In this document: one piece after another, positions 27,408 to 36,787 of the stretch | Numbering within the stretch: the first letter of the stretch is position 1 | Layout of the letters: each line of letters begins with the position of its first letter | Program-made: the position numbers and the translations under genes | DNA from: Pedobacter borealis DSM 19626 | GTDB lineage: Bacteria; Bacteroidota; Bacteroidia; Sphingobacteriales; Sphingobacteriaceae | Direction of reading: 5' to 3' | Assembly: GCF_000708285.2 (NCBI RefSeq) | Contig: NZ_JAUG01000005.1 | Span: forward strand, 51,815 to 115,814 | DNA: 64,000 bases | The notes under the pieces: model-generated | Databases searched by the model: none | What the model saw: only the letters and a program-made list of their open reading frames with translations | Told to the model about the DNA's origin: nothing

Positions 27408-30400
27408 TCAATTCGCGGAGGAGACTGATATTGTTGCTAAAACCATACCCGATGGTGTAACACTTTGTGAAATTTTACAGTCATATTCAGAGTCAAAGGC
27501 AATTTTAGAAAAGGTGATGCTGGCTGGGGCAGGATAAGTCCCTCCTCCAAATATGGAGTATGAATTTGTAACCCCAACGGTCATTACCGTTTGGCCGTCA
27601 GCAGTTATTTGAATTCCACTACTACTTGAGGAACCCTGCAGAGATAGTGGATCATCCTCTTTATTTGATGGATTGAGATAACACCAGGAAGCTCCCGCGA
27701 ATTGCTGTACGCCATGCGGCGCAATCAAATAGGTTTGGGCAGTATACTCAAACGGATAGCTAAAATAGCTTCCTTTCCCCACTAAAGAACCAAGTGTTAA
27801 AGTAAGTGTTAGCTGACTATTGGTGAAATTTTCCACCGTTACAATAACGCTGGCCCCTGCTGGTACTCCCTGTGTCTTTGTACCTACCATCTGTTGATAT
27901 TGCACCGGAAGATGCCATCCGTCCAGTCCCTTAAAAAAGCAAAATGGAGTAATACCATAGTTCCAGAGCATATCCATTATCTCCTGGTTTACCGTTGTTG
28001 TAAAAACATTCTGCGTGCCATCATTATTATTTTCAACAAATGAACCATTACTTTGCAATCCGGGAGGAAGTGGTGATGAAGCCTGGTAATTCGTGTGCAT
28101 CGTAGCTTTGATCACATTGGCGGCGTTTGCTGGCAAAAGGGTTCTTAGCACCCCAATGGTATATCCGGTCAACATCTGATTGATATTCATCGCACTCATC
28201 GTTGAGGGCCAGAAAAGGGATGATATATGCCCTAAGCTGTTAGTCATCTGATATACCGCATGAAGCTTACCCCAATCCGAAAGGATAAATGTTTCAATCT
28301 TACCCAAAGCAGAAACTACTGCTTCAAATTCGTTAAGAAGCTCTTGTTGTATCTCAGCAACGGTCATTTCATAGTTATAGAAATTCTGTTCCGCTTTTTG
28401 AAGGGCTGTTACGTATTTCGCTGTCAGGGAACCATCCTGTTTTGCCCCCTGGGCGGTAGCCCATCCTGCAGACATTAGATTAGCGATGCAGGGTAAACCA
28501 TTCTTGGTGAATTTTGCGAGGTCCGAAGCCTCTGTCCCTGCGTCAGGATCACCTACGAAACTGCCTGCTACGTTCATTCCTGCATAGAGCAGGCCCTCAA
28601 CCAGGTCTCCCAGCCATGGCCTTTTCTTTTTTTGCGGAGGTATTTTTGTTTGCAATCCCTGTGGCAGAGCACAGAGCGTTATCAGTTCAGAAAGCATCAT
28701 TTCCTGTGCCTGGCTAAGGGAGAGAAAAAGTGTTGTCATCTGTTGGAATAATAACTGGGTCGCGCTGACAGCCGTTATTTCTTTGTTCAATTGAATTGCC
28801 ACACTATGGAGGTCTTCTATCTGTAGCTGGGTAGGTATCACTCCACCTGGTAAAGTCCCACCATTGAGTAAACCTGTGACCATCAGGTTCATACTAGACT
28901 GGTAACTATTTAAAGGCGCTGCAAGGTTTACGTACTGTGTACGAATTCCGCTTGGTACACCAAGCTGCGAGCTAATTGAATTATAGGCGTCTTTTTGGTT
29001 AGCGGTCCAAGCAGGAAAGGGATACGAAGGTTGGGCAAGTACTGTTTGCAAGGCCATGCCAGGAGAAAAGTCCCAAACCTGGAATGAAGATTCAGGGGTT
29101 GCAGGAGAGACAGCCATAACGCCTACCGTTACTGATGAATTGGTTGCTGATCCGGTAAGCACTGAGTTGTTTTGTTGGTTAATGATGTATCCTTCTGGAG
29201 TTATCGACCAAAGTTGGAAGCGCTGCGGACTGGCTTGAAGCGGGTAAGCAACTACATTAGTAGTAAAAATCGGTGCTGCAATTGTGCTGCCTGGGGCAAC
29301 CTCTAAAGAAAGGGCTACATCCGGGTATGCACTGTTTATGATATACCCTGGATATTGGTATTGCCACATAGTGAGCTCCTGTTGACCAGAAAGCGCAGCG
29401 GTAGAAATCTGGAAAATTTTGGACTTATCTGGCTTTTCTGGCATTGTTAAGAACAGTCCTGCCGCTTCACCTGAATCGGTTACATTTCTGATAGTGGTGC
29501 TCTGACCAAATGGCATCGCATAAGGAAGTATATACCAAGAGTTAAACTCTGTTCCTTGAGGTTGCGTACCTAGCCCGACCATCCCCCCATTCGCATAAAG
29601 CGACTTATTTTGTCCAACGTTCCAGAGTGTCCCAGCTGGAATTTTTTTTGTCCCTCCGCCTGACTGTATGGACTCAGACTCGGCATATTCCCATTGCCAT
29701 TGCTGGTTGGTGTTTCCTATACATAATGGTGCTACTGAGACGGTTATTCCTCCCGTTAGCGCGAGGTCTGGATTAGCTGCGCTGAGGATATAGCCCTCAA
29801 TAGTCCTTCGCCATAACTGGGTTAATGTAGGTTGAGCACTCGGGTTCCAGGGATCGGTCTTTGGTGCCACTGAAAGCTCAAAAGTTAGAGAAGTCGTAAG
29901 TAGATTATCTGGTGTCGTAATTGGCAGTATAGTGAACCACAGGTCGGAAACGTTGAGGGGGATCAGTTGCCAAAGTTCATTTGTTCCACTGGTAAGTGCA
30001 TATGTAATCAAAGGTTGACCTGGTGCTGAATTTCCACCGCCATAGACGTTTAAATATAAAGCGCTTCCGGAAGCGTCTGTTGACAGCAATCCGTTTTGAA
30101 ACGTCCAAATTTGATTGATTGCTCCCTGCACGATGGGTTGCATGGTCACGTTAGTGCCTGCCGAGGAGCCGGCAGTTAGCGCCATGGTAAGGTTAAGTGC
30201 ATTGATGATAACTCCCTGGGAAATCATCATCCATCGCTGGCCGGGCGAATTAGCTTGCAACGGCTCAATAACAACTACAGTGCCAGCCGAAAAACTAGTC
30301 CCTGACAAGGCCATTACAAAGGGTACGCTTTCACCCGACCCATCGGACATTTCTGATTGAAGATAGAACCATTCCCCCAGGGCAATGCCCGAGGTTGTAG

Positions 30401-30443
30401 TTTGTGCGTTCGGTTGTAAACCGAATGATTTCGGATCTGCCAT
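27408..30443 (-). CDS. Large ricin-lectin/helical protein between sigma and anti-sigma
   Basis: A 1011-residue protein without signal peptide or transmembrane anchor. The first 460 residues contain many QxW-type motifs (QRWMM, QIWTF, ELWQL, QLWRR, QQWQW, QLWSI, QVWDF) with Gly/Ser-rich turns, the signature of ricin-type beta-trefoil carbohydrate-binding repeats, probably three trefoils. Residues about 480-770 are helical, with amphipathic segments (VAIQLNKEITAVSATQLLFQ; MMLSELITLCALP; NEFEAVVSALGKIETFILSD). Residues 800-1011 are beta-rich. Lectin plus helical plus beta architecture resembles lectin-targeted pore-forming toxins, but no named family is recognised. It lies 151 bp after sigma and 178 bp before fecR, all on one strand, so it is probably in the sigma regulon. 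Confidence 0.72.
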   Translation of the reverse strand: MADPKSFGLQPNAQTTTSGIALGEWFYLQSEMSDGSGESVPFVMALSGTSFSAGTVVVIEPLQANSPGQRWMMISQGVIINALNLTMALTAGSSAGTNVTMQPIVQGAINQIWTFQNGLLSTDASGSALYLNVYGGGNSAPGQPLITYALTSGTNELWQLIPLNVSDLWFTILPITTPDNLLTTSLTFELSVAPKTDPWNPSAQPTLTQLWRRTIEGYILSAANPDLALTGGITVSVAPLCIGNTNQQWQWEYAESESIQSGGGTKKIPAGTLWNVGQNKSLYANGGMVGLGTQPQGTEFNSWYILPYAMPFGQSTTIRNVTDSGEAAGLFLTMPEKPDKSKIFQISTAALSGQQELTMWQYQYPGYIINSAYPDVALSLEVAPGSTIAAPIFTTNVVAYPLQASPQRFQLWSITPEGYIINQQNNSVLTGSATNSSVTVGVMAVSPATPESSFQVWDFSPGMALQTVLAQPSYPFPAWTANQKDAYNSISSQLGVPSGIRTQYVNLAAPLNSYQSSMNLMVTGLLNGGTLPGGVIPTQLQIEDLHSVAIQLNKEITAVSATQLLFQQMTTLFLSLSQAQEMMLSELITLCALPQGLQTKIPPQKKKRPWLGDLVEGLLYAGMNVAGSFVGDPDAGTEASDLAKFTKNGLPCIANLMSAGWATAQGAKQDGSLTAKYVTALQKAEQNFYNYEMTVAEIQQELLNEFEAVVSALGKIETFILSDWGKLHAVYQMTNSLGHISSLFWPSTMSAMNINQMLTGYTIGVLRTLLPANAANVIKATMHTNYQASSPLPPGLQSNGSFVENNNDGTQNVFTTTVNQEIMDMLWNYGITPFCFFKGLDGWHLPVQYQQMVGTKTQGVPAGASVIVTVENFTNSQLTLTLTLGSLVGKGSYFSYPFEYTAQTYLIAPHGVQQFAGASWCYLNPSNKEDDPLSLQGSSSSSGIQITADGQTVMTVGVTNSYSIFGGGTYPAPASITFSKIAFDSEYDCKISQSVTPSGMVLATISVSSAN

Positions 30444-30594
30444 AGGTTTGGATTTTAGTTAAAGAGGTTAATTGCTATTAAATGTAGTGATGATTATTAT
30501 ACATAGCCATAATAATACATGTGCCATTTTATTCATTTTGTTGGATTTGGCAAAGCCAAAACACACCCGACGGGATAATACAGAAATTATTGCT

Positions 30595-31194
30595 TTATAA
30601 CTGAGATGCGGCTATAATTAAAACGAAAGAGGCGATTTTGCCCTCAGGGGTAAGTAACTCCGATTTGAGAAACCGGCTCGCCTTAGCCATATGATCTTTT
30701 ATTGTACCGATTGAAACACCGAAATGTTCAGCAGCATATTCATAGGTTTTATTCTCCAGTTTGATCAATCGGAATACCTTTTGGCGCTGCGTTGGTAGTT
30801 TATTAATGGCAACTTCCAATGCCTCATTTGTTTCCTTTAACAGGATATGCTCGTTAACAGGATCATGATATTCCGTCATGGTCAGGGCGATCTGTTCCCG
30901 AAGCGAGCTGTCCCTTGACGCCTTGCGATAGAAATCAATAGCCATGTTCCTGGCAATCTGTTTCAAAAAGGCGGTCACAGGGCGGTCCGGATCAATCCGG
31001 CTTCTGTTCGTCCATAATTTTAAGAATACATCCTGATGTATTTCTGCCGCGATTTCATTGATGCGGACCAGTTTGAGAATATTGTAAAAAAGCTGTTTGT
31101 CATACCGCAGATATAATTGCTCAAAGGCCTTCACATCTCCCTTTTTTATTTTTTCGAGGAGGCCTTTTTCATCGGTGGCATTTAAAGCGGTCAT
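30595..31194 (-). CDS. ECF RNA polymerase sigma-70 factor (Bacteroidota FecI-like)
   Basis: A 199-residue sigma factor. Region 2 near residues 20-85 (FEQLYLRYDKQLFYNILKLV; EIHQDVFLKLWTNRSRID; FLKQIARNMAIDFYRKA) binds core enzyme and the -10 element. Region 4 near 125-185 (LPTQRQKVFRLIKLENKTYE; HFGVSIGTIKDHMAKASRFL) holds the -35-binding helix-turn-helix. It would be released by FecR when the SusC receptor is occupied. It is the first gene of the minus-strand cluster leading to the lectin-like gene, fecR, susC, susD and redoxin. No convincing promoter was found upstream. Confidence 0.95.
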   Translation of the reverse strand: MTALNATDEKGLLEKIKKGDVKAFEQLYLRYDKQLFYNILKLVRINEIAAEIHQDVFLKLWTNRSRIDPDRPVTAFLKQIARNMAIDFYRKASRDSSLREQIALTMTEYHDPVNEHILLKETNEALEVAINKLPTQRQKVFRLIKLENKTYEYAAEHFGVSIGTIKDHMAKASRFLKSELLTPEGKIASFVLIIAASQL

Positions 31195-31413
31195 TTATAG
31201 TTAGCCTGCAATTATATAAAAATAATTATTATGTAAGGCAAATAAAAGTCTTTCGGCAGAATAAAAAATATCAAATCGGAACATTACTTTGGCATGGCCG
31301 AAATGCTTTTGCTATTGATAGTCTAATACCCGTTAGCTATATTTGAAACGAGAGCGTTAATAGATCGGGGCTGCAATTCTTTGCGCCCCTTTCCTTTTCT
31401 GGGCACACTAATA

Positions 31414-31809
31414 TTAATCCACAACAATATAACTCAGCGATAACGTAGTTGCCCCGCCGAGATCTCCGATACCGGTAAGTGGTGGAAAATAGGTATTGCC
31501 GCCTCCAACGGCAACAACGATCTGCTTGGTCCTGCGAGGTGGGCCATAATTTGGCACATCTTCTTTCCAGATTACCGACCTGCCGATAATGGCCGCCCCG
31601 AACTGCGCACCCCAATAGAATTTTACTTTAGCAGGCGCACCTCCAATGTAATCCTGTTGCTTTAAGGTTAGATTAAAATTGGCATAAAGCCAGGCTACGA
31701 TATCTGTAGCCATAGCCCTGGCTTCCGTTAATAGATCTGAGTCGTCCAGGACATACAGGTCAGCTAGCTTAGCTCCTATCCCCGAGCTTGTAAAGTCGTA
31801 TAAAGGCAT
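31414..31809 (-). CDS. Small unknown protein upstream of sigma
   Basis: A 131-residue soluble protein starting MPLYDFTSSGIGAKLADLYV. The first half is helical (LTEARAMATDIVAWLYANF) and the second half is Gly-rich and beta-like (VVAVGGGNTYFPPLTGIG), ending LSYIVVD. No signal peptide, Cys or known motif. The gene lies 219 bp upstream of the sigma gene on the same strand and, like the lectin-like protein, has no export signal. It could be a partner of that protein, which is a guess from position alone. Confidence 0.6.
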   Translation of the reverse strand: MPLYDFTSSGIGAKLADLYVLDDSDLLTEARAMATDIVAWLYANFNLTLKQQDYIGGAPAKVKFYWGAQFGAAIIGRSVIWKEDVPNYGPPRRTKQIVVAVGGGNTYFPPLTGIGDLGGATTLSLSYIVVD

Positions 31810-31968
31810 AATTGTTTTTTTTTAGGTGTTATATATTGAAAATCAATATACATATCCTTGAAAAAAACTTACAGGAGTGTAATCGGAATGTTACGATCCT
31901 CAAAACATATTTTCCCTATTTTGAAGTTTTAACCGAAAGCGAACGTTGTACGAATTACTGATTAGCTC

Positions 31969-32829
31969 ATGGAAGTCATCTCTTACCCAACGGGAAAAAA
32001 AATAAAATACAATGACCTTACCCTCCGGATTATTGCATCCTTTGCAGCCGCACACATAGTAACAGAATTTGGTGGAAACGAGCCATGGCTCAGCCGCTTA
32101 TTAACAGGCATGTACTACATCGAATTCGGAACCACCCTGGTTATTACATTGCTGCTTGTCTGTTATATCTACCGCTGTACCTGTTATCTTGACGTAAGGC
32201 TGGGATGGCATGAGAAACCGTTGAAGCGGGGTATACTCCAGTTTATCTTTGGCGTTATTTGCCCGACCCTTGGGGCATTTTTTTTGGCCGCCCTATATTT
32301 TGCATACTTCGGGGTCAATATTTTAAAAACCAACTATCACCTTTATGCGCTCCCTTTTATCGCGGCATTGATCACGCTCTTTAATGCATATTACCTCGTA
32401 TACTATCTATTGGCGGAAAGTAAATACTACAAGGCCATTGCAGGCACTGCACTGGACACAAGCGGCAGTCAGACCTACGATACGGAAACCTCAAAAGAGG
32501 TCTTTATAGTTCATACTTTAACCAAGAGCTTTCCTGTACAGACAGGCGATATTGCCTATTTCTTCCGGGATAACGGGCATGTGCTTCTTCGTCTATTCCA
32601 TGGTGCTGATCACCTGCTATCACAAAGCCTCGATCAGATTGAAAAACAGCTCGACGGCCAGGACTTCCTAAGGGTAGCCAGACATATGATTATCAGCCAC
32701 AAAGCCGTCGTTTCTTTTATGCCGCTGACTTTCGGCAAGATCGGGGTCACCCTAAATCCGCCATACAAAGAACAGGTTAGTGCAAGTAAGCTTCTTGCAC
32801 GTAATTTCCGGCTGTGGATGGACCGGTAA
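31969..32829 (+). CDS. Membrane-anchored LytTR transcriptional regulator
   Basis: A 286-residue protein. Four hydrophobic segments occupy residues 20-155 (RIIASFAAAHIV, TTLVITLLLVCYIY, ICPTLGAFFLAALYFAYFG, LPFIAALITLFNAYYLVYYL). The C-terminal 110 residues are a LytTR DNA-binding domain (FPVQTGDIAYFFRDNGHVLL; LLSQSLDQIEKQLDGQDFLR; MIISHKAVVSFMPLTFGKIG), without a receiver domain. Such one-component membrane LytTR proteins are common in Bacteroidota. It is divergent from the sus/lectin cluster and 159 bp from its first gene, so it may control it, which is inference from position. Confidence 0.85.
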   Translation: MEVISYPTGKKIKYNDLTLRIIASFAAAHIVTEFGGNEPWLSRLLTGMYYIEFGTTLVITLLLVCYIYRCTCYLDVRLGWHEKPLKRGILQFIFGVICPTLGAFFLAALYFAYFGVNILKTNYHLYALPFIAALITLFNAYYLVYYLLAESKYYKAIAGTALDTSGSQTYDTETSKEVFIVHTLTKSFPVQTGDIAYFFRDNGHVLLRLFHGADHLLSQSLDQIEKQLDGQDFLRVARHMIISHKAVVSFMPLTFGKIGVTLNPPYKEQVSASKLLARNFRLWMDR

Positions 32830-33130
32830 ACGCACCCTTTTGCTGGTAATCGATCCACATTTGTTTGCGTATTTTGATAAGATGTTTGCAGATAACAATA
32901 AGTAGATAGCGTATATGACAATTATCAAAATTTGTTTTATGCTACGCCATAAATTTGCATTTTCAATGTCGGAGATCAGATATTTGAATACCATTCCGCA
33001 GTAAAATCTGGCATTTCGGGAACTTTTTTTACCATTTCACCCAAATTTCAAACCCACAACTTAGCCATCGCCCTGGTGCGGTAACTAGATTTGACCCAAT
33101 TAATCACATCAATTACCAAATACCTATGTT

Positions 33131-33979
33131 ATGGAACTATTCACCACAAATCTGTATTCGCAGATGCAGGAGGAGCTTCAGAGTATCGGACGATCAGCAG
33201 GTGATCTTCTGTATGTAGCTGAACAATCCTATCTGGTTGCCTGCGGGCACCTTCGCGACCTAAAGACCTTTACCAAAGAATATAACTTTAAAGACGAGGC
33301 AGAAGAAATCAGATTTTTTAAAGAAATCAAACCATCCTTTTTAAAGGAGGTCGTCTATTTTATGAAGGTCTACGATGTCGAATCCTTAAAACCTGTTGGG
33401 GGCAATGATGCCCAACGCAAATATTATCTTGACTGGATAGAACAGGCTCAAAAGTATTTTGAGCGGAACAGGTTCATCTATCTTTATCACCGGATGGAAA
33501 AATCCCACCTCGACCATAAGATGTTTGTCCGGGAACCGGAAGATATACCGATGGTACCCAATTATTCGGTTGATTCCGATCCACTCTTTTCCAATGTATT
33601 CAGCTATAAGATGGCCAAGGTAAAAGCGATGGAAGACCTGATCGATTTTCTCCAGGTCCATTTGCGGACGCTGGATGATCCAGAAAATGGGCAATCTTTA
33701 GAAACAGGCCCGCTGTTTACCGGCAGCAAGGCTCAGTTTTATGAGCTCGGCTACGCCCTGCAGGCAGCCGGTGTATTCAATAATGGCAATGCCACGCTCA
33801 AGCAGGTATTTGACCACCTCCAGTATTGTTTCAGGATAAAAGCCGCAAATTATTATGGTTATTTTAATCAGGCTATCCGTATCCGCAAAAAGAACCGGAC
33901 CCCGTTTATAGATCTGCTCAAAGAATTTGTTATCCGTAAGATGGATGAAAGCGATGAGTTCCCGAGATTTTCCGGATAG
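33131..33979 (+). CDS. rteC: RteC-family regulator of conjugative element
   Basis: A 282-residue helical protein of the RteC family, which in CTnDOT controls expression of excision genes. Recognisable phrases are FFKEIKPSFLKEVVYFMKVY, the YYLDWIEQAQKYFERNRFIY region and the winged-helix-like C-terminus (GSKAQFYELGYALQAAGVFN; TLKQVFDHLQYCF). A possible -7 box TAAATTTG occurs at 32950-32957, about 170 bp upstream. It is the first clearly element-encoded gene from the left and is followed at once by a small inverted-repeat element. Binding to an excision-gene operator is family knowledge; no such site or xis gene is seen. Confidence 0.9.
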   Translation: MELFTTNLYSQMQEELQSIGRSAGDLLYVAEQSYLVACGHLRDLKTFTKEYNFKDEAEEIRFFKEIKPSFLKEVVYFMKVYDVESLKPVGGNDAQRKYYLDWIEQAQKYFERNRFIYLYHRMEKSHLDHKMFVREPEDIPMVPNYSVDSDPLFSNVFSYKMAKVKAMEDLIDFLQVHLRTLDDPENGQSLETGPLFTGSKAQFYELGYALQAAGVFNNGNATLKQVFDHLQYCFRIKAANYYGYFNQAIRIRKKNRTPFIDLLKEFVIRKMDESDEFPRFSG

Positions 33980-34002
33980 ATTTTAACCTACTTATGAGGT
34001 AC

Positions 34003-34195
34003 GGAGGCTGTCTCATAAGTCTCTTTTTCAAAAGAGGCGCAAAATAAAATTTGCCTCAAATCTTTAATAATACCAAAAAGGGCAATTTTCGATTTTGAAA
34101 ATTGCCCTTTTTATATTCGAATCAGGCCATTGCTGGTGTTCAGCCAAATTAAATTCTGAGACGACTGCCTTGTTTTTGCTTTTGAGACAGCTTCT
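34003..34195. mobile_element. MITE-like element with IS-type inverted ends
   Basis: The 17-bp ends GGAGGCTGTCTCATAAG (34003-34019) and, inverted, AGAAGCTGTCTCAAAAG (34179-34195) agree at 13 of 17 positions and resemble terminal repeats of Bacteroidota IS elements. The 193-bp interval has no transposase and contains a strong internal hairpin. No certain target duplication was seen. Confidence 0.5.
34076..34111. terminator. Strong hairpin inside the MITE-like element
   Basis: A perfect 14-bp stem (AAAAGGGCAATTTT / AAAATTGCCCTTTT) with an 8-nt loop, followed by TTAT. It could terminate transcription from rteC. A second hairpin (ACTTATGAG / CTCATAAGT) overlaps the element's left end just after rteC. 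Confidence 0.6.
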
Positions 34196-34273
34196 TTTTT
34201 TTTATACTTTTATCGCTCGCTTCCCTTTAACAGATATAGTGGTTCGATCTTGCGTAGATCGTAATGCTCTTAA

Positions 34274-34777
34274 TCAGAGCCATAGTTTTGGTTGTACTAG
34301 CTTGCGGTTGTAGCATAGCATATGCTCTTTTTTAAGATTGAAAAAAGAAGATACTTCATCTATGCTCGGATCGGGGAGATAGGTAATTTCCTCTTTCAAG
34401 GAGGAGATGACAACTTCTAAGCCGTAAAACCTGATAAGCTCCTGCCAGTGCTCACGCATACCACGCTCAATCACTCGCTGGATAACCATGGCCCGACTAT
34501 CTTGCCAATCTATGAGATCGCAATTGAACTCCCAAAAAAACATCCTCGGCAGATCCGGCTTTACTTTTTCTACAATGACTTTTTTTTCAATATGAACTTC
34601 GTCATTGTCAAATACCGTCCTGCTAAAAGAAAAAGCATTTCTAAGTTCTACCAGGTCAAATCGCGGGTAGGACATACAAAAAATTTCCAGCCCACCGAAA
34701 ATCTCCCAATGACCTTTTTCCTTTTTCCAGTTTACGAGAAATACTTCCTGACGGGAATGGTTGTTACCTTTTTGCAT
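34274..34777 (-). CDS. Hypothetical protein with DUF6922-like C-terminus
   Basis: A 167-residue soluble protein. The last 100 residues (MFFWEFNCDLIDWQDSRAMV, IQRVIERGMREHWQELIRFY, LPDPSIDEVSSFFNLKK) follow the pattern of small DUF6922-type proteins, which sit next to nucleotidyltransferase-like partners in toxin-antitoxin-like pairs. The first 60 residues are a different, mixed region. No partner nucleotidyltransferase gene is adjacent, and it is the only minus-strand gene among the element's plus-strand genes, so it is probably cargo. Assignment is by eye. Confidence 0.6.
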   Translation of the reverse strand: MQKGNNHSRQEVFLVNWKKEKGHWEIFGGLEIFCMSYPRFDLVELRNAFSFSRTVFDNDEVHIEKKVIVEKVKPDLPRMFFWEFNCDLIDWQDSRAMVIQRVIERGMREHWQELIRFYGLEVVISSLKEEITYLPDPSIDEVSSFFNLKKEHMLCYNRKLVQPKLWL

Positions 34778-35090
34778 ATACCAAATTTAAAAAACGTCTG
34801 TCGGTTTTCCTCAAAAAAACGCATTTCGACTGGTATTGCCTTCTAATGTAGTCAGCCACCGGCAAGGATTTTAGGGATGCAGTTTGTTCACAGAATGCGA
34901 CTTTCAATTGCATTTTCAAAGAGGACGAATAGGTTATGCAATCAATACTTTACTTATTACCCTGTAGGAAGTCTGTCGAAAAATATTTTTAATACCTGAT
35001 ACTTTAGTATGAGAAATTGAAATGCGCATCCGACAATTTTGCCTTCGTAATCATCGCGGTAATGGTGCCCGGTGACAAAGCAAAAAAGTC
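34778..35090. other. Intergenic stretch before tra-associated genes
   Basis: 313 bp without a supported gene. No hairpin or consensus promoter was found. It separates the divergent DUF6922-like gene from the plus-strand tra region and presumably carries their promoters. Confidence 0.4.
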
Positions 35091-35525
35091 ATGCTCAACA
35101 ATCTAACATGGGGAACTTATTTTACGGCTGTGATTGCCATCCTGGCGATCTATGAAGCAGCAATTATGCTTCTTTTCTACAGAGCCGAAATCACCGCCTT
35201 GTTGCAACGCAGATCTACCTCTGCAGGAAACAATAATAACGACAATAAAAAAACGGAGGCTTTCCCGGGCAAAGATGAAATATTCGAAGGAATCGACTCC
35301 GTAGTTGCAGGTTTGCGTGATATTCTTGCAAAAGCAGGGAAAGATGCCAGTAAGGCTGAGCTGTTAAGCCGGCTCAGCAAACGACTGGAAAACTACGCTG
35401 GATTACAGCACCGTGTTTTCGGACCCGCAATCAACAACGATATCATTGCCCATGCGAGGAAGCTATGCGGAGTGAACTTTAGCATTGAAGAATTAAACAA
35501 TGAATGGAAGCGATTCTCCGGCTAA
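35091..35525 (+). CDS. Small membrane-anchored protein of conjugative element
   Basis: A 144-residue protein. One N-terminal transmembrane helix (TAVIAILAIYEAAIMLLFYR, residues 11-31), an Asn/Lys-rich linker, then a soluble helical domain (GIDSVVAGLRDILAKAGKDA; ELLSRLSKRLENYAGL). Proteins of this layout occur just before traE in Sphingobacteriaceae conjugative elements. Function unknown; location suggests a role in the mating channel. Confidence 0.7.
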   Translation: MLNNLTWGTYFTAVIAILAIYEAAIMLLFYRAEITALLQRRSTSAGNNNNDNKKTEAFPGKDEIFEGIDSVVAGLRDILAKAGKDASKAELLSRLSKRLENYAGLQHRVFGPAINNDIIAHARKLCGVNFSIEELNNEWKRFSG

Positions 35526-35593
35526 ACTCTGCTCCGACCAGGATTATCCGCTCTCCCAAAAACACCCTATCAATTCAATTAATTTAAAACATC

Positions 35594-36709
35594 ATGAACA
35601 AAATTTATGTAAAAACACTCTATGCTGTGCTGACATCGATATCGCTGCTCTATGCCTGCAAACGGACCGAAAGTATGGAACCAGATAAAACTTTTGCACC
35701 ATCGGGCCTTCTGTCACTTCCTATTCAATCTAATGCTGTAGGGCCGACTGTTTCAAGTGGCTGGCTAAATTTTACAAGCCACGAACAGTTTAATGCAGTG
35801 ATGAAGACACTTCACGAAAAATATGATCAGCCTGAAAAACTATCTATATGGGAAACTGCATATAACCGCCAGGGCTATACCTCGCTCCGTAGATTCTACG
35901 AGCAGACAGATGCGGACACTTCAGAGTATAGAAAGGCACCTACGGCTGATTCACTGATCAACGCCAATAAATTACTGGATTGTCCCGATAGCTGGTTTGC
36001 AACAGTACTAAATAAAGATGGCTACATACAGATTGCCGATACCGTTTATAGCTTCAGGCCAGGCAATGAGAAAGGAGAGGCATATGCAATTCCAGCCAAA
36101 CATATAAAGAAAATCCTTAGCGGGGTAAGGCCGACAACGATAGAAGGTACTAAGGTTCATTTTTCCTCTTTCCTAAAAGTACCTTTTATCCGTTGGCCTG
36201 AGCAAGGCAATGAACAGATTGGTCCCATGCGGTTATCAATATGCGCATTCCCGGGGCCATTGATGCCCAACTTCTGGGGGCAAAGCGGTGGTGATATCTA
36301 TGGCGGTGATAATGGGGACACCTTCCCCGAACACAATGGACGTACCGTAAAATTAAACTATCACCGCTGGCGTGTCGGCTATATCTTTTATGCCTCGACC
36401 GGCATACGCTGTAAGATGTGGAAACATACCCGCTTTGCAGGCTGGCAGAGCGTCACCTATGCCGATCAGATGATAATGGAAGCTTGCTGCAAAGGATATG
36501 CTGCAACTGCAGGTTCAAGTCCATATCCTTTTAATTCTTCTACTTCGCCAACCTGGCCCGGCTTCACAAAGTATGCTGAAAATAATTTTGAGAAAACAAT
36601 GAAATGGGTAGGCTCACCGATTTTCAGTGAGATACTTCTTGAACATTTCAATTTTCATTTCAAGGTCAACTACAGGGGAAGAGTAGCAGAACGGTCGATA
36701 AGACAATAA
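35594..36709 (+). CDS. Element-encoded lipoprotein of unknown function
   Basis: A 371-residue lipoprotein with lipobox SLLYACKRT (Cys near residue 22). The mature protein is soluble and ordinary in composition; a central segment (FLKVPFIRWPEQGNEQIGPM) and a C-terminal one (IRCKMWKHTRFAGWQSVTYA) are the most distinctive, and five Cys are present in total. It is separated by 248 bp from traE, with strong hairpins in between. No family recognised. Surface exclusion or pilus-associated roles are possible but unsupported. Confidence 0.7.
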   Translation: MNKIYVKTLYAVLTSISLLYACKRTESMEPDKTFAPSGLLSLPIQSNAVGPTVSSGWLNFTSHEQFNAVMKTLHEKYDQPEKLSIWETAYNRQGYTSLRRFYEQTDADTSEYRKAPTADSLINANKLLDCPDSWFATVLNKDGYIQIADTVYSFRPGNEKGEAYAIPAKHIKKILSGVRPTTIEGTKVHFSSFLKVPFIRWPEQGNEQIGPMRLSICAFPGPLMPNFWGQSGGDIYGGDNGDTFPEHNGRTVKLNYHRWRVGYIFYASTGIRCKMWKHTRFAGWQSVTYADQMIMEACCKGYAATAGSSPYPFNSSTSPTWPGFTKYAENNFEKTMKWVGSPIFSEILLEHFNFHFKVNYRGRVAERSIRQ

Positions 36710-36787
36710 AGAAAAAAAACAGAACAGGCATGTACCTGCTTTCAGCGAGAAACTGAATGCTTAATGGGGATGCTATGCTTAAAAAAA

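Noticed and set aside
34095..34313. Plus-strand frame spanning the MITE-like element
   Set aside because: It runs across the element's end and into the antisense of the 34274-34777 gene, with no plausible protein features.
34448..34846. 132-codon plus-strand frame opposite the DUF6922-like gene
   Set aside because: It is the antisense shadow of the 34274-34777 gene, which has the better composition and recognisable C-terminal domain.
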